Origin: Prorocentrum cordatum
Taxonomy: Eukaryota; Sar; Dinophyceae; Prorocentrales; Prorocentraceae
DNA: 64,000 nt
Assembly: GCA_963575745.1 (NCBI GenBank)
Contig: CAUYUJ010015748.1
Location: 129,001-193,000, forward strand
Direction: 5' to 3'
The position numbers were made by a program, and so were the translations under genes. Of the stretch, positions 8,960 through 19,990 are shown piece after piece. How positions within the stretch are numbered: position 1 is the first letter of the stretch; the number at the start of each line of letters is the position of its first letter. The notes below the pieces were generated by a model. The model had not been told where the DNA came from. It saw only the letters and a list, made by a program, of their open reading frames with translations, and ran no database searches.

Positions 8960-10723
8960 ATGTTAGCGCCTTTGTGGGCGCATTTGCCTGCCCCAGCACC
9001 GCGGCGCAGAGGGTGTTGGCGCATGCGCCAAGCGGCTGATCAGTTGGATCCTCCTGTTGGCGACCTTCGGCCCCCGAAGATATCCAGGCTGTTTGGCAGC
9101 CATTTGCTTTCATGGGGCGAGGGGGGTATCTCTGCAGCGAGGCTGCAGTCGTTGGCCGTTGCTGGGAAAACTGATGGGTTCGAGCATCCAATGCTCACTC
9201 GGCTGGCTGGATTGCGCGAGGGGCAGCGCGCTCAATCTTCTTTGATGAGCTTGCTGGAACAATGCGGCGTGCCGCAAAAGATTTCTCATTTCCCTGGCGA
9301 GTTCGATACTCATTCTATTTTGCCTTCGACTTGGATTAGTATTGTGCATGAATTCCCTCCAGAGTTCAAAACCCGTCTCGGCGCAGAAAGAGGGAAGGTA
9401 CGCATGTTTTGGCAACAGTTTCTCAGCAAGCCTGCTAACCAAGACGTCAAAGATAGCCATCCTGTCGTTGGCGGAAAGGATCTCGATTTCCTGGAGACCG
9501 TCATCCCGTTCACTATCCATGCAGACGCTGGCCCATTTTCTGAAACAACAGCCTGTTACGTGGTCAGCTGCGCATCTTTGCTTGGCGTCGGCGATGCTAA
9601 GTTCCAAACATTTGTTTGTGCATCGTATGTGCAACCTGCGGGAGGCGGGGGTGATGATGCGTGGTGGGGTCACTTGCTGGACAATGTCTTGGCGCTGGGC
9701 TCAGGCGTGGTCAACGGCAGGGAGGTGGCGCGCGACGCAGATGGCACCCTTTGGTGCGCTGCATTACTTTTCGTGAAATGCGACGAAGACGTTCGAGCCA
9801 ACGACTTTGGTTTAACTCATTTTTCTGGTGCTAACGAAGTATGCCCAGACTGTTTGGCAAATAGATCAGAAAGGCCCTTCACAGACTTGTCAGCCAACGC
9901 GGCGTGGAGGCCAGGGGAGGCCATGTATTTCATCGTATACAAAGCCAGGGCGAGAGAACCACAACACCCTTTAGTAGCGAGCTCGTTTTTCTGCCACCGT
10001 TTCTTCTTTCCGATAGACGTTATGCACCTCCTCGAGTGCAAAGGCGTGACGCCTTTGGTTTACGGATCCGTTTTGTCTTGGCTGCTTTTGGACGCAAGGT
10101 TGGGGCCGAACAGAGATGCGCGCCTGGCTGCCATCAGCGAGCACAGGCAAAAGTTTTACGACGATCGGCCTGGCAGCAACAGGCTCCCAAAGATTTACAT
10201 GTCCACTTGCACTCGGGACGGGTGGGGCAACTTTGCTGGCCCCGCCTTCAAGGCTGCCAAGACTAGAGGGGGAGCGCCATTTTTTAGAGAACTGGTGCAC
10301 CGTCATTGTGTTTCTGCAAGTCCTCGGGACATAGCGTTGCGCAATGTTGTCGCTTGTTTGGATGACCTTTACAACGCGCTGTATGCCTCTCCGGTGTTTC
10401 CTTCGGATGCAGAAGTTGATGGGATTCGCCAGATTTGTTTGAAGTTTGGAAACGCCTATCAAAAGATGCGAGAATATTCGCGTCGCGCGGGCAGGTATGC
10501 TTTCAATGTAACCCCGAAGGTGCACAAAGTTCAACACATCCCAAAGTTATCGACGTGTATCAATCCAGTTCGAGTCCAAGTCTACAGTGAAGAATCAATG
10601 ATGGGCGGAATAACGAAAACCTGGAGAGGGTCGAAAAATGGACGATATAAACATGTGGTTCAAAGAGTTGTGCTGATCAAGCAGCTAACTGGGATGCTGT
10701 TGCGTTACGAGCTAGCCTTATGA
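8960..10723 (+). CDS. Putative CACTA/TNP2-like DDE transposase, gene 4 of the transposon
   Basis: 587 residues, one uninterrupted frame with diverse composition. Seen: HADAGPFS at residues 187-194 (Asp189); a CPDC pair at 295-298 after GANEV; PIDVMHLLE at about 351-359 (Asp353, His356, Glu359); and SEESMMGGITKTWRGSKNGR near the C-terminus (Glu544/545). From family knowledge, TNP2/KDZ-type transposases have a first Asp in a strand, a DxMH-like second Asp motif, a zinc-binding CxxC insert and a late Glu. The likely role is to cut and join the ends of this element in the nucleus. The start at 8960 is the first ATG after hairpin copy 5; a second Met at residue 22 is possible. The terminal repeats around the gene support the call, but no alignment was run. 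Confidence 0.65.
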   Translation: MLAPLWAHLPAPAPRRRGCWRMRQAADQLDPPVGDLRPPKISRLFGSHLLSWGEGGISAARLQSLAVAGKTDGFEHPMLTRLAGLREGQRAQSSLMSLLEQCGVPQKISHFPGEFDTHSILPSTWISIVHEFPPEFKTRLGAERGKVRMFWQQFLSKPANQDVKDSHPVVGGKDLDFLETVIPFTIHADAGPFSETTACYVVSCASLLGVGDAKFQTFVCASYVQPAGGGGDDAWWGHLLDNVLALGSGVVNGREVARDADGTLWCAALLFVKCDEDVRANDFGLTHFSGANEVCPDCLANRSERPFTDLSANAAWRPGEAMYFIVYKARAREPQHPLVASSFFCHRFFFPIDVMHLLECKGVTPLVYGSVLSWLLLDARLGPNRDARLAAISEHRQKFYDDRPGSNRLPKIYMSTCTRDGWGNFAGPAFKAAKTRGGAPFFRELVHRHCVSASPRDIALRNVVACLDDLYNALYASPVFPSDAEVDGIRQICLKFGNAYQKMREYSRRAGRYAFNVTPKVHKVQHIPKLSTCINPVRVQVYSEESMMGGITKTWRGSKNGRYKHVVQRVVLIKQLTGMLLRYELAL

Positions 10724-10767
10724 TTTTCGCGCTGGTGCTCAGTAGTGGTTATTAATAGAAAAGAATC

Positions 10768-10783
10768 CTCCACGAGCATGGAG
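10768..10783 (+). promoter_or_regulatory. Hairpin copy 6
   Basis: CTCCACGAGCATGGAG: as copy 3 but with one stem mismatch (C-A). It lies 45 bp after the transposase stop, after AATAGAAAAGAAT, and a CAT/CAC-rich run follows to about 10865. Confidence 0.7.
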
Positions 10784-10949
10784 CGTCCAAAACCGCAGCG
10801 TCATCATCACCATCACCATCACAACCATCCTCACAATCGTCATCATCACCACCATCGTTGTCATCAGGAACTTCAGCAGTTGGTAGTGGCATACATGAAT
10901 AGCAACGTTTTACACCAAAATACAGCTGCGACCTAAAAAAACACAAAAC

Positions 10950-11100
10950 CATAATTTCAAGATAATTTAACATACTTTTGAGATAATTATCTCAAAATCA
11001 TGTTTTTATTAAGTTCCACCTGAGATGAACATATGTCGCATTATCTTGCAAATGTCTAAGATTATCTTCGCAACAAGATAATGGGGCGCATGTTAAACAT
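10950..11100. repeat. Right subterminal zone with AAGATAA/TTATCTT motifs
   Basis: AT-rich with TTCAAGATAATTT, GAGATAATTATCTC, ATTATCTTGCAA, GATTATCTTCG and CAAGATAATGG. It mirrors the left zone. Confidence 0.7.
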
Positions 11101-11118
11101 AAGCAAGCTCTAAACAAC

Positions 11119-11151
11119 GATTTATTTTTCTAAGCTTCTTCGGCTACTGGG
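11119..11151 (-). repeat. Right terminal inverted repeat
   Basis: Ends TAAGCTTCTTCGGCTACTGGG, the inverted counterpart of the left end, directly followed by AAGACGGCCCCAAGAGG. Confidence 0.85.
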
Positions 11152-11290
11152 AAGACGGCCCCAAGAGGCCCCAAGTAGCGCTCCAGGGCCGGCGGAATGA
11201 GCGAAGCGAATAACAATTACCCCCTTCCTGGGTGGACACCAGCGTGTCGCCGTGATGGTCGCTGTGGAGGTCGATAAGTGGAGGTGTAAG
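11152..11290. repeat. Right flank: CCAAGA repeat plus dispersed modules
   Basis: Repeats the order at 2630-2697 (TAGCGCTCCAGGGCCGGC, then GGAATGAGCGAAGCG), then a copy of the CCTTCCTGGGTGGACACC module also found at 509-590. Confidence 0.75.
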
Positions 11291-12150
11291 TGGAGATTTA
11301 GATGATGGATGCTGGAGGTCGCGGTGCTCAGCAGGTGGAGGCCGGAGGTCGATAGGTGGAGGTGGAGGTGGAGAGGCGGCGGTGGCGGCGCCGGTGTCGG
11401 CAATGGCCTTGGTGAAGGCGTCGGCGTAGGCGCAAGCGTAGATGCTGGCGTCGGTGCTGGTGTCGGAGTTGGCGAAGGCGAGGGCGTTGGTGCTAGCGCC
11501 AGTTGGCTGGGCAACTAACCGGTGCGCCGCTTCCGGCGTTCACGATCATCTTTTGTTTTGATCGTCGGTCACTTTTTTGTACCGATGGTCCAAGATTGAA
11601 GCTGGTGGCGATCGGTGCCGTGGTGGCGCCGTTGGTGCCAGCGTAGGCGCAGCCGTTGGTGCCGACGTAGGCAAAGGCGTTGATGCTGGCGTCGGTGCTG
11701 CGGCGGCCATGGCGCCAATATATTCTGGAACACTGGTGAGCCAGGCAGCTCGCCGGTGCGCTGGCGTCGGTGCTGGCGTCGGCGCTTGTGTAGGCGCTGG
11801 CGCTCGTGCTGGCGTCGGTGCTGGCGTCGGTGCTGGTGCAGGTGCTTGCGATGGTGCCGGCGTAGGCGTCGGCATGGATGCTCGCGTCCGTGCTGGAGTC
11901 GGCGCTAGCAGAGCCGCCAGCGGGAGCCGCCGCGGTGAGTTCTGCAGCCCCCCGGTGCACTCTTGATAGTGAAGTCGGTGCTGGCGACGGCGCTGGTGTA
12001 GGCGCTGGCATTGGTGCCGGTGTAAGCGTAGGCGTAGATGCTGGCGTCGGTGCTGGCGTCGGCGCTGGCGTAGGCCCAGCGTGCGTTCCTGGGGCACACG
12101 TGCGCCTGCCGGCTCACAGGCCGGTGTGTTGGCGTGGGTGGTGGCTTCGG
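11291..12150. repeat. GGCGTCGGTGCT-type minisatellite
   Basis: Hexanucleotide-like units GGCGTC and GGTGCT/GGCGCT predominate, interrupted at about 11510-11610 and 11900-11950. Frames are Gly/Val/Ala or Ala/Thr/Pro runs and are not accepted as genes. Confidence 0.8.
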
Positions 12151-12156
12151 CGCTGC

Positions 12157-12225
<69 letters not shown>

Positions 12226-12415
12226 GTAACAACTATTTTACGATGGTGATGCTGATGATGATGCTGATGATGATGAGGAGGAGGAGGGGGAGGGGGAGGT
12301 GGAGGACAAGGAGGTGTAGAGGGGCGGAGGACGAGTAAGAGCAGGAGGACGAGGAGGAATAGGAGGAGAAAGAGGAGGAGGAGGAGGCACAGGAGGAGAA
12401 GGAGGAGGAGGACCC
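12151..12415. repeat. (CTG)n, (ATG)n and (GGA)n microsatellites
   Basis: CTG at about 12152-12178, ATG/GAT at 12179-12224 and again to 12272, then GGA-rich to 12411. Confidence 0.9.
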
Positions 12416-12530
12416 AGACTGTGCACAGACTGTGCACAGCCACTGCGCACAGACTGTGACTCGACCCAGACTGACCCACATTCGACCCAGACTGTGCACA
12501 GCCACTACGCGCACACGGTGAGCCAGACAA
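12412..12530 (+). repeat. GACTGTGCACAG tandem repeat
   Basis: Several copies of CCCAGACTGTGCACAG with variants such as CGACCCAGACTGACCCACA, in about 120 bp. Confidence 0.75.
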
Positions 12531-12537
12531 GCAGGAC

Positions 12538-15500
12538 ATGGTCACAGAGGCCGGCATCGAGAAGCACTTCGTCTACGTCTCACTACGACTAGGCCACAAA
12601 TGCTTGCCTGTACCGACCAGCAAGGGCTGGGCCAAAGCCCGGAGAGAGAGACGCACATCACGATTGCATACCTACCCGACACCAACAATAACTACTTCAA
12701 CTTACCATACGATCGGCTCACAGCAACACTCCCGGGCTGGAAGTACCTATGGCCAGATCATCACGTCGAGGTACACTGGTCACAACGGCCAAATGAAATT
12801 CCATACTACAGGAAAACCGACTACAGACCCGACCACCAGCCATTCATCGACGACGAGGAGCCACCAAGATACTTACGCAAAGCCCCACTCATACACAGCA
12901 CATGGGAGCAGCTCAAAAAAGATATCGACCAAAACAAGGTACGACTAAAGTACTCCCACGACAATGAAGACGACAACGATCAAAACCTCCAATAAACACC
13001 TTACCACTTTTACAATCTATTCCTCCAACAGAGCACCAAGAGGTACGAGTTTCAGATGGGCGAGGATTACCCCATCCACACGAAGATCAACTACAGCAAA
13101 AAGAACTACGAAGCACGTACATTCACATGCTCAATGGCCGACGCAAGCCACAACGTCGCATCAGGGTCTGAGCTACTCTCACTCACCAGCTACCCCGCTG
13201 ACGTACAGCACACATCAGGAGCCTCAACTCTACACCCACCATGGGCAACATGCATACCAGAGAAGAGCCGACGTCACATCACCCCACGAGTCACATACGA
13301 GCAGCCCAAATACGTCGAACTAGAAGACTCTAACAACGTCGAATGCGGCCTACTAAACCAATGGGAGGGTACCGCACGCTTCCAACCCAACTACCATGCA
13401 GGTCCAACACCTCCCACGCACTACGAGCTCAAATCACCAACCAAACATAACCCCAATTGGCCACAGATGATCGAAAGCACTGGACCTACGCTCATCACAG
13501 AGCTGTACCTGGGCAAATACAACAGCTACAGCGAATGCAACCGAACTACATTCAGGCCGAACCATCAGACGTATTACCGCACCCTCACGGACCACAATTC
13601 ACATGGACCATCGGCTTCCGTTTCCGCACCGACCTACCACCAGACGATGAGCACTACGCATTCGTACACCAACATCTTACAGAACGATACGAGACCTGGA
13701 AGGACTTCTATGACTACCTGGAAGAATTGCGAATTATGTGCAATGGTCAAAAGGACATGCTACCACCAGAGCAAACCATACCCATCATCACGTCCAAGAA
13801 AAAGAAAACGAAACACGACAAGAGACGATACGAAGACTGCAACGAATACATTACACCCGAGCCACCGCGGATGCCAGCCGGCACAAAGCGACGACGCACC
13901 AACGGCCCAATGGCAAGACGACCAATACGAAGACTACAACATGTCAGCGTCAGGCAAGAACAACAGCAACAGAGACGACCCATGGGCCAAGATAAGCCGA
14001 GCTTCCGACTTTCTCGAGACTTGTCTATCACCGCTCAAACCAAACAGATACCATGACATACACCTACCCAGTGGCAGCACCACCTACTGCCACTATGCCG
14101 ACTCAGACGAAGATACACAAGGAGAAGACATTTGGCACCATGCAGTTTACTACCAAGAGGCAGCCTACACATACACATTCAAGGTCCCAACGCCCACCTA
14201 CGACTGCCTGGATGGCATAGATACCTCAACACATACAACAACGAGATCTTTGTACACAGCGACGGCCAGCACTACCTACCGCAGCCGCCACCACGGCCCG
14301 ACCCCCAAGCTACACCACTGACCACTTGTGCATTCTCAGCTACGACCAGCACGAAGCTGATCAAGCTCAAGGACGTCGTCAAAGCGGACTCACACCAACC
14401 ACTACACATACCACCCAAGCAACCGAACTTCTCATGATGCGGCAACGACTTACAAGCTTCTGCGGCACCATACCGCGACAGCTTAACATTCAGAGTACAA
14501 GTAGTCCAAACACAGGCCCACATCACCACGCTGATCGCAGGAGGACAAGCACCACTCAAAAATGCCAAGATCAAAGCGATACACGAAGTAGCACACTTGC
14601 TTAACACTTCTTAACACTTGCCACGACGACCACGACAGGAAGTACAACTGGACAGTACGACTGCCCGACACAGCACTCCTGCTACAATGCAGATGCAGCG
14701 CACACGACCCAAGGCCACAACCCCCCAGCAAGCGCGACGACAGCGACAGCTCCAACGACAGGGACAACATCCCTAGCATAACTCAAAGAACTCAACAAAC
14801 ACCAACTTAACCACCACCACCAATAGCCCAGCCCTTTCTCAAACCACTTGCACGAACTCGACGACCATCCTGGATTGCTGGCAACAAACCGACCAGCCCA
14901 ACAAATACAGAAGACGATACGCATACCCAGCAACGGAGCACCAGGCGACACAGCGGCAACTGCAGTCTAAAGTGTCCACACGACCTGCAACCACGCAGCA
15001 AGACAACACTCCACACTCGCAACGAAAACAAAACACAATACTAAGCAAGCCTATGCCAACTATACGCAGTAGCATAACGACCACGGTAATTACGACCTCA
15101 CCACATCAACGACCGTACAAACCACCACCTGCGCATCTGACCCAGCAGCCGTCGACCACGCCTAACACTAGCAACCTGCACCAGCATTGACCGCAACGAT
15201 CAAATGGTCACCGTCGTACATGTGCATACCGCCACACCTTCAATCATCAGCATTCATGATACCGATCCTGTACCCGCCTGGAGAAGACATTAACACACAA
15301 CAATAGGTACAAACCATCCTGTGGCGACAGCTAGCACCGCAGACACTAGCGACAAGGCACACTTACTTCCCGACACAAACCGCACAAGCAATTGCAGCAT
15401 ATCAAGAAGCAGCTCGACGCGGGACACAACGGATACACAGATTCGACCGACGTGTCATCTTCATCAATAAGACTGGTAACCCATCATTCGAGAACTACAT

Positions 15501-15830
15501 CGGCAGACTACGCGGACACCAAGCTCGCCACGAGACATGCCCCAACAGCCCCAACGAACACACAATGGGAACACCATTTAAGAAACCACCGCCCAAAAAC
15601 ATTGTACCGATACACAGGGCTGCTCCCAAGCCTTAGCCGGCAAACACTACGACGGGCCAACCGAGCCAAGCATAACAACCGACCCACGACGCATGGTACA
15701 CGGCAGACTACCGCACTTTCCACATCAAGCACGCCGAGTGGGTCAATTACCGCAGAAGGACCCGTACTGAAAGGCAGCACATCCATTCAGCATGCAGTCT
15801 GTATACCACTGACCTGCAATCCGCCGCCCC
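12538..15830 (+). pseudogene. A/C-skewed gene remnant with frameshifts; unknown family
   Basis: Protein-like sequence moves between frames: MVTEAGIEKHFVYVSLRLG at 12538, then HITIAYLPDTNNNYFNLPYD from about 12652, YPIHTKINYSKKNYEARTF from about 13068, WTIGFRFRTDLPPDDEHYAF and YETWKDFYDYLEELRIMC around 13610-13740, and DSLTFRVQVVQTQAHITTLI near 14480. Later pieces are RRVIFINKTGNPSFENYIG near 15450 and WYTADYRTFHIKHAEWVNY near 15690. The first switch falls in GGAGAGAGAG, a slippage-prone run. HITIAYL resembles the H-x-T-x motif of 2H phosphoesterases, but only one such motif is seen. The plus strand is rich in A and C throughout. I read this as a decayed gene or pair of genes. A multi-exon gene with more introns than I found is possible. 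Confidence 0.55.
12939..13031 (+). other. Intron in the A/C-skewed remnant
   Basis: AACAAG then GTACGACTAAAG gives a GT donor at 12939. TTACAATCTATTCCTCCAACAG ends at 13031. It is 93 bp and phase 0, and it joins a frame ending DIDQNK to one beginning STKRYEFQMGEDYP. The frame would otherwise stop at 12993. Confidence 0.6.
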
Positions 15831-15879
15831 TCTTTCTCCGAGCGGCTCCTCTCACACGTCAGTGAGACTTACGAATGCA

Positions 15880-17960
15880 AGGCTGGGAGCTAGCCTACAA
15901 AACCCTGGGCAGCAGCCTTAAGATTGTTTGTTTTTCTTCTCGTGCACCTCCCTTGTTCTACACCCTCCTTGTCCGCATCGTCGTGGGCCTCTCCTCCCAG
16001 CTTCGGGGTTAGCCTACAAAGCCCTGGGTCGCAGCCCAAATGTTGCACGCTCTCTATTTCCGAGGTTGAGGGTTAACCTTCAAAACCCCATCGCACATGC
16101 AGCCTCGGACACAGCCAGGCAGCATTAGTTCGGCGACTGTCATCTTTCATACACAGCAGCGCACAGTGCACACTTACACATGCAGTCTCGGACACAGCCA
16201 GGCGGCAAGTATGGTACTCTCGCTTTGCTACTCGTGGAGGTGGAGGCTGTATCGGAGGAGGAACTTACTGCATAGGTTCGGGACTACCCTACAAAATCCT
16301 GGGTAGCAACCCAACAACAGTACGGGGCTACCCTACAAAACCATGGGTAGCAGACCACAGACAGCACTCGTTTTTTTGGGGGTGGGAAAGCGGTCAGGGG
16401 TAAACCTTAACAAAAACCCTCTTTCAAAGCACAGAGTACTAGCAGCACGGTAGCGATACCGTCTACGCAGCAAGAAGACCTTACACACTCTCATCCGTTG
16501 TTTCTTTCCTCTTGCTGTACCAAACCATCGTATATATCTGTGTATGTCCTCCTTCCTCCTTATTTGCATCCTCATGGACCGCTCCCCTCAGGTCCGGGTT
16601 CACCTACAACACCCTGGGTCGCAGCCCACATTTTGCACGCTCTTGACCGTTGAGGTTAAGGGTTAACCATCAAAGCCCCAGCGCGCACGCAGCTTCGGAC
16701 ACCGCCAAGCAGCACTTGTTCAGCGACTGCCATTTCTTCAGTGCACACTGTGCCGACAGCTATCAGCGCACAGTGCACACCTACACATGCAGCCGCGGGC
16801 ACAGCAAGGATGGTACTGTCACTTTGCTACTCGTGGAGGTCGAGGCTTACGTAGTCGGACGTGGTAGCGGAGGAGGAGCTCTCTACTAGGTTCGGGGTTA
16901 CCCTACAAAACCATGGGTACCAACCCAAACATTTCACGCCCTTTCTTTCCAGAGGTTAGGGGCAAGCCTTAAAAACACGCAGAGTTATAGCAGCACGTGC
17001 AATACACTTCTCCCCTCTTTACAGCGCGGCCCTGACACGGTGGTGGCATCTTACCATGGGCAGGTTCGGGGTTAACCTACAAAACCCTGGGCAGCAGCCC
17101 CAGGACTGCATTTTGTTACTTCATTGTATCTGGCCAGCCTGTAACATTACAGGCCAGCCACACGGCCAGCCTACTCAAAATGTCAGCCCGTAAGCACATA
17201 GTTCAGACTTTCGATCAGTAGAACTTGCTAATAACAGGTTGGGGGTTCGCCTACAAAGCCCTGGGTAGCAGCCTTAGGATTGCCCCTTTTTTATTTGCGT
17301 ACACAAATTCCCTGTCCTCCATGAGCACACCTACACATGCAGCCCCGGACACAGCAAGGCAGCAAATATGGTACTCTCACTTTGCTACTCGTGGAGGCAG
17401 TTGCTTATTACTAGTATCCGGCGGTGGTATCGCTACAGCATAACTGCAGCATGCTCGGTGCTAGTTACCAATAAAGGGTTGAGGGTTAACCTACAAAACC
17501 CTGGGTAGCAGCCCTAGGATTGCCTTTTCTAATCACGTGCACATCTCCCTTGCCCTCCTTCCTCCCTATTCGCATCCTCGAGGACACCCCCCTCAGGTTC
17601 GGGGCTAACCTAAGACCCTGGGTAGCAGCCCAAAGATTGCACGCTCTTTCCTTCTGAGGTTAAGGGTTGACCATCAAAACCCCAGCGCGCACGCAGCTTC
17701 GGACACCGCCAAGCAGCTTTTTTTCAGTGACACCATTTTTTCTTGACACATCGTACCGACAACGTGCAGCCTCGGACACAGCCAGGCTGCAATAATGGTA
17801 CTCACACTTTGCGACCCGTGGAGGCGGAGGCTATTGCGTTTACTCTGTGGTGGTATCGGAGGAGGTACTTACTACATAGATTTGGGGTTACCCTACAAAC
17901 CTGGGTAGCAGCCCAACGATTGCACACCCTTTTTCCACAGGTCAGGGGTAAACCTTACAA
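15880..17960 (+). repeat. Array of ~45-bp imperfect hairpin repeats and companion modules
   Basis: About a dozen copies of GGGTTANCCTACAAAACCCT followed by GGGTAGCAGCCC, near 15888, 16008, 16272, 16323, 16592, 16892, 17068, 17241, 17480, 17599 and 17882. The copy at 16323 pairs perfectly (GCTACCC...GGGTAGC). Between them recur GCAGCCTCGGACACAGCCAG and ATGGTACTCTCACTTTGC. Three larger units start near 16003, 16588 and 17596. No gene. Confidence 0.75.
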
Positions 17961-18279
17961 GCCCTACTGCAGCGCACAGGACAAGCCCTCCCACACTCTC
18001 ACTTGTTTGCACCATGCTATACGTGAGCAGTCTGCCCACGTACATGCCCCAGCAAAGCAGCTTGCGCAGCGAGTTGTTTTTTTTCTTGTGTTCCCTCCAA
18101 TTGACGATGACTCAACGATCTCTCAGACTGCAAAACACCATAGCAATGCTGCCCCGCAGTCTGCATCGGAGGAGCACCTGGTCAGCTACAGCAGCGTCAC
18201 AGGGAGGAGGAGGAATAGAGGACGAGGAGGAAAAGGGGAGGGGGAGAGGACAGAAGCGAAGCGAGGGAGACTGATACAG

Positions 18280-18313
18280 GCGGTGTGTGTGTGTGTGTGT
18301 TTGTGTGTGTGCG
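18280..18313 (+). repeat. (GT)n microsatellite
   Basis: GTGTGTGTGTGTGTGT with a single TTT interruption. Confidence 0.9.
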
Positions 18314-18924
18314 TCCCCACATGGCCCAACAGACCATTAATCTAATAAGGCATCACACAAGGACATGCGTACGGTCTAGCGTAAGGGCATAGTACAGTAC
18401 CAAAACCAAGTTGCAGCCTAAGCGGCCACGCGGCTGATAGCAAACATGCCTGGATTACGATCGCACGGGAGGAAGAATCAAGAAGGGGAGGGCGGAGAAA
18501 CAAGAAGGGCGGGGTCAGAACCAGAGAGAACAACAGAGAGAAACGCAACAACAAACCCCCACCCACCAGCTTGCGCAGAGAGTGTTATCTACAGCGTACG
18601 TCTTGACCGCTGCCAGCGGGGGCTTCTTCCTATTTTAAAAGTGGCGGTGGAGAACACTCTCTTTCGTTCTTACTTTTGCACTGTTCGCAGCAAGTACCTA
18701 GGGGAGGGGGATGATCTGTAGCATGATTACAGGTGGAGAGGTTGCGAGGGTACCAAAGCTGCACTTAGATCTAGCGGGCGCCTACTCAATCGTCTACTCT
18801 CTTCCATCGTCTCTCTTTGCTTAATTTTCCGCGGCGCCCGCCAGGTACCTTTTTGACACGAGTGGTACCTTTCGTTTTCCGTGCTGCACCTCGCAAACGC
18901 AACAGGCTCGCACCAAATGTCGGT
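18314..18924. other. Stretch without a recognised gene
   Basis: Mixed composition, partly purine-rich (18465-18545). Nothing identifiable on either strand. Confidence 0.5.
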
Positions 18925-19170
18925 CTAACGCAAAAAGGAGGAGGAGAAGGAGAAGGAGAAGCATGAGTAGGAGGAGGACCAGAGGGAGGAGGAGGGAGTG
19001 AGAACGAGGAGCGAGAAGGAGGACGAATGACGGAGGAGGACGAGGAGGATAGATGGAAAGGGAAGAGGAGGAGCGCAGGAGAGGGGCAACAACAAGGGTG
19101 ATGGTGATTTTGAAGCTGATGATGATGATGATGAGCAGGAGGAGCAGGAGGCGGAGGACGAGGACAGACG
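18925..19170 (+). repeat. GGA-rich low complexity
   Basis: GGA/GAA trinucleotides with a short (GAT)n at about 19115-19132. Confidence 0.8.
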
Positions 19171-19990
19171 CTATGGCTGATGATCACCAAAGCTTGTCCA
19201 ACGTAAAAGGAAGGCGAGGTGAGAGGAGGATCGATGATGCGGGGCAGGTGGAGGGGGGAACGAGGTCTTGGACCTGATGGTCGGCGCCCGAAAACGAAAC
19301 CGCACCATGTCGTACCTGCTGCCGTCAACCAGCCACTCCTCCGGTGGCTCGGAGGGACCCTGTCTCTGAATGGCGAGCGTCACAGCTCTTTCCTCCTGCT
19401 CTCCTTCCTCCTCTCCCAGCCATCCCTGCGACTCTTCCTTTCTCCATCTTCCAATTCTCCCCCTCCCCCTGGTTGGGGCTGGTTCGTGCACGGTTCGGGG
19501 TTGGGACTCTCGCTTGACGTGTGCGGTTGGGGGCTGTCGAGCAGTCCCTGTTCTTGGGCTGAGGCTTGCCATTGCGGCCCTCTCCCCCCCTGGCAGAGCT
19601 CAGCCAACTGAGCCACTCGAGGTCCTCGACCGAGCGACCGACCGACCGACCCCTCCTCTTCCTCCTCCTCCTCCTCCTCCTCCTCCCCCTTCTCTCTCTT
19701 TCTAAATTTCTCTATATCTATCTTGCTGACTCACTGAACCACTCGAGGTCCTCGGCCGACCGACCGACCCCTTCCTCCTCCTGCTCCTTCCCCCTCTCTC
19801 GTTCTCTCTCTCTCTCTCGTGCTTTCGTTTTGTTGTTCTCTCTCTCTCTCTATCTTCCTCCCTCTGCCCTTTCCCTACTCCAAGCTTCCTTCCCGATTCC
19901 TCACCATCCTCTCGTCCTTCCTTCTCCCTCCCCGAGGAGCAGGAGCAGAAGGAGAGGGGCGGAAAGAGTAACAGAGAGAACGATAACGAT
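19171..19990. repeat. Short duplicated motif within CCT/CT-rich sequence
   Basis: TGAGCCACTCGAGGTCCTCG followed by CCGACCGACCGACCCC occurs near 19612 and, slightly altered, near 19736. Around both are CCT and CT runs. Frames at 19219-19611 are not convincing as genes. Confidence 0.55.

Larger units (their letters stand above)
3415..11151 (+). mobile_element. Four-gene DNA transposon, CACTA/EnSpm-like, about 7.7 kb
   Basis: Seen directly: the two ends are inverted copies, starting CCCAGTAGCCGAA and ending with its complement, matching at 23 of the first 24 bases. Both flanks are pieces of the same CCAAGACGGCCCC repeat, with AAA on the left and AAG on the right. Inside are AAGATAA-rich subterminal zones, four plus-strand genes and six copies of a 16-nt hairpin. 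From family knowledge: CACTA elements have short TIRs, subterminal repeats, a 3-bp target duplication and a TNP2-type transposase. The last gene here has two Asp motifs and a Glu arranged in that way. The ends do not read CACTA, so the superfamily is an inference. A 2-bp AA duplication is an alternative reading of the target site. Confidence 0.8.

Noticed and set aside
11546-12232. 228-aa minus-strand frame
   Set aside because: It is a translation of (CAT/CAG)n and the GGCGTC minisatellite.
19590-19650. tRNA-like D-arm on the minus strand (GGCTCAGTTGGCTGAGC)
   Set aside because: No matching anticodon arm or TTCGA T-loop follows at the right distance; only one arm fits.
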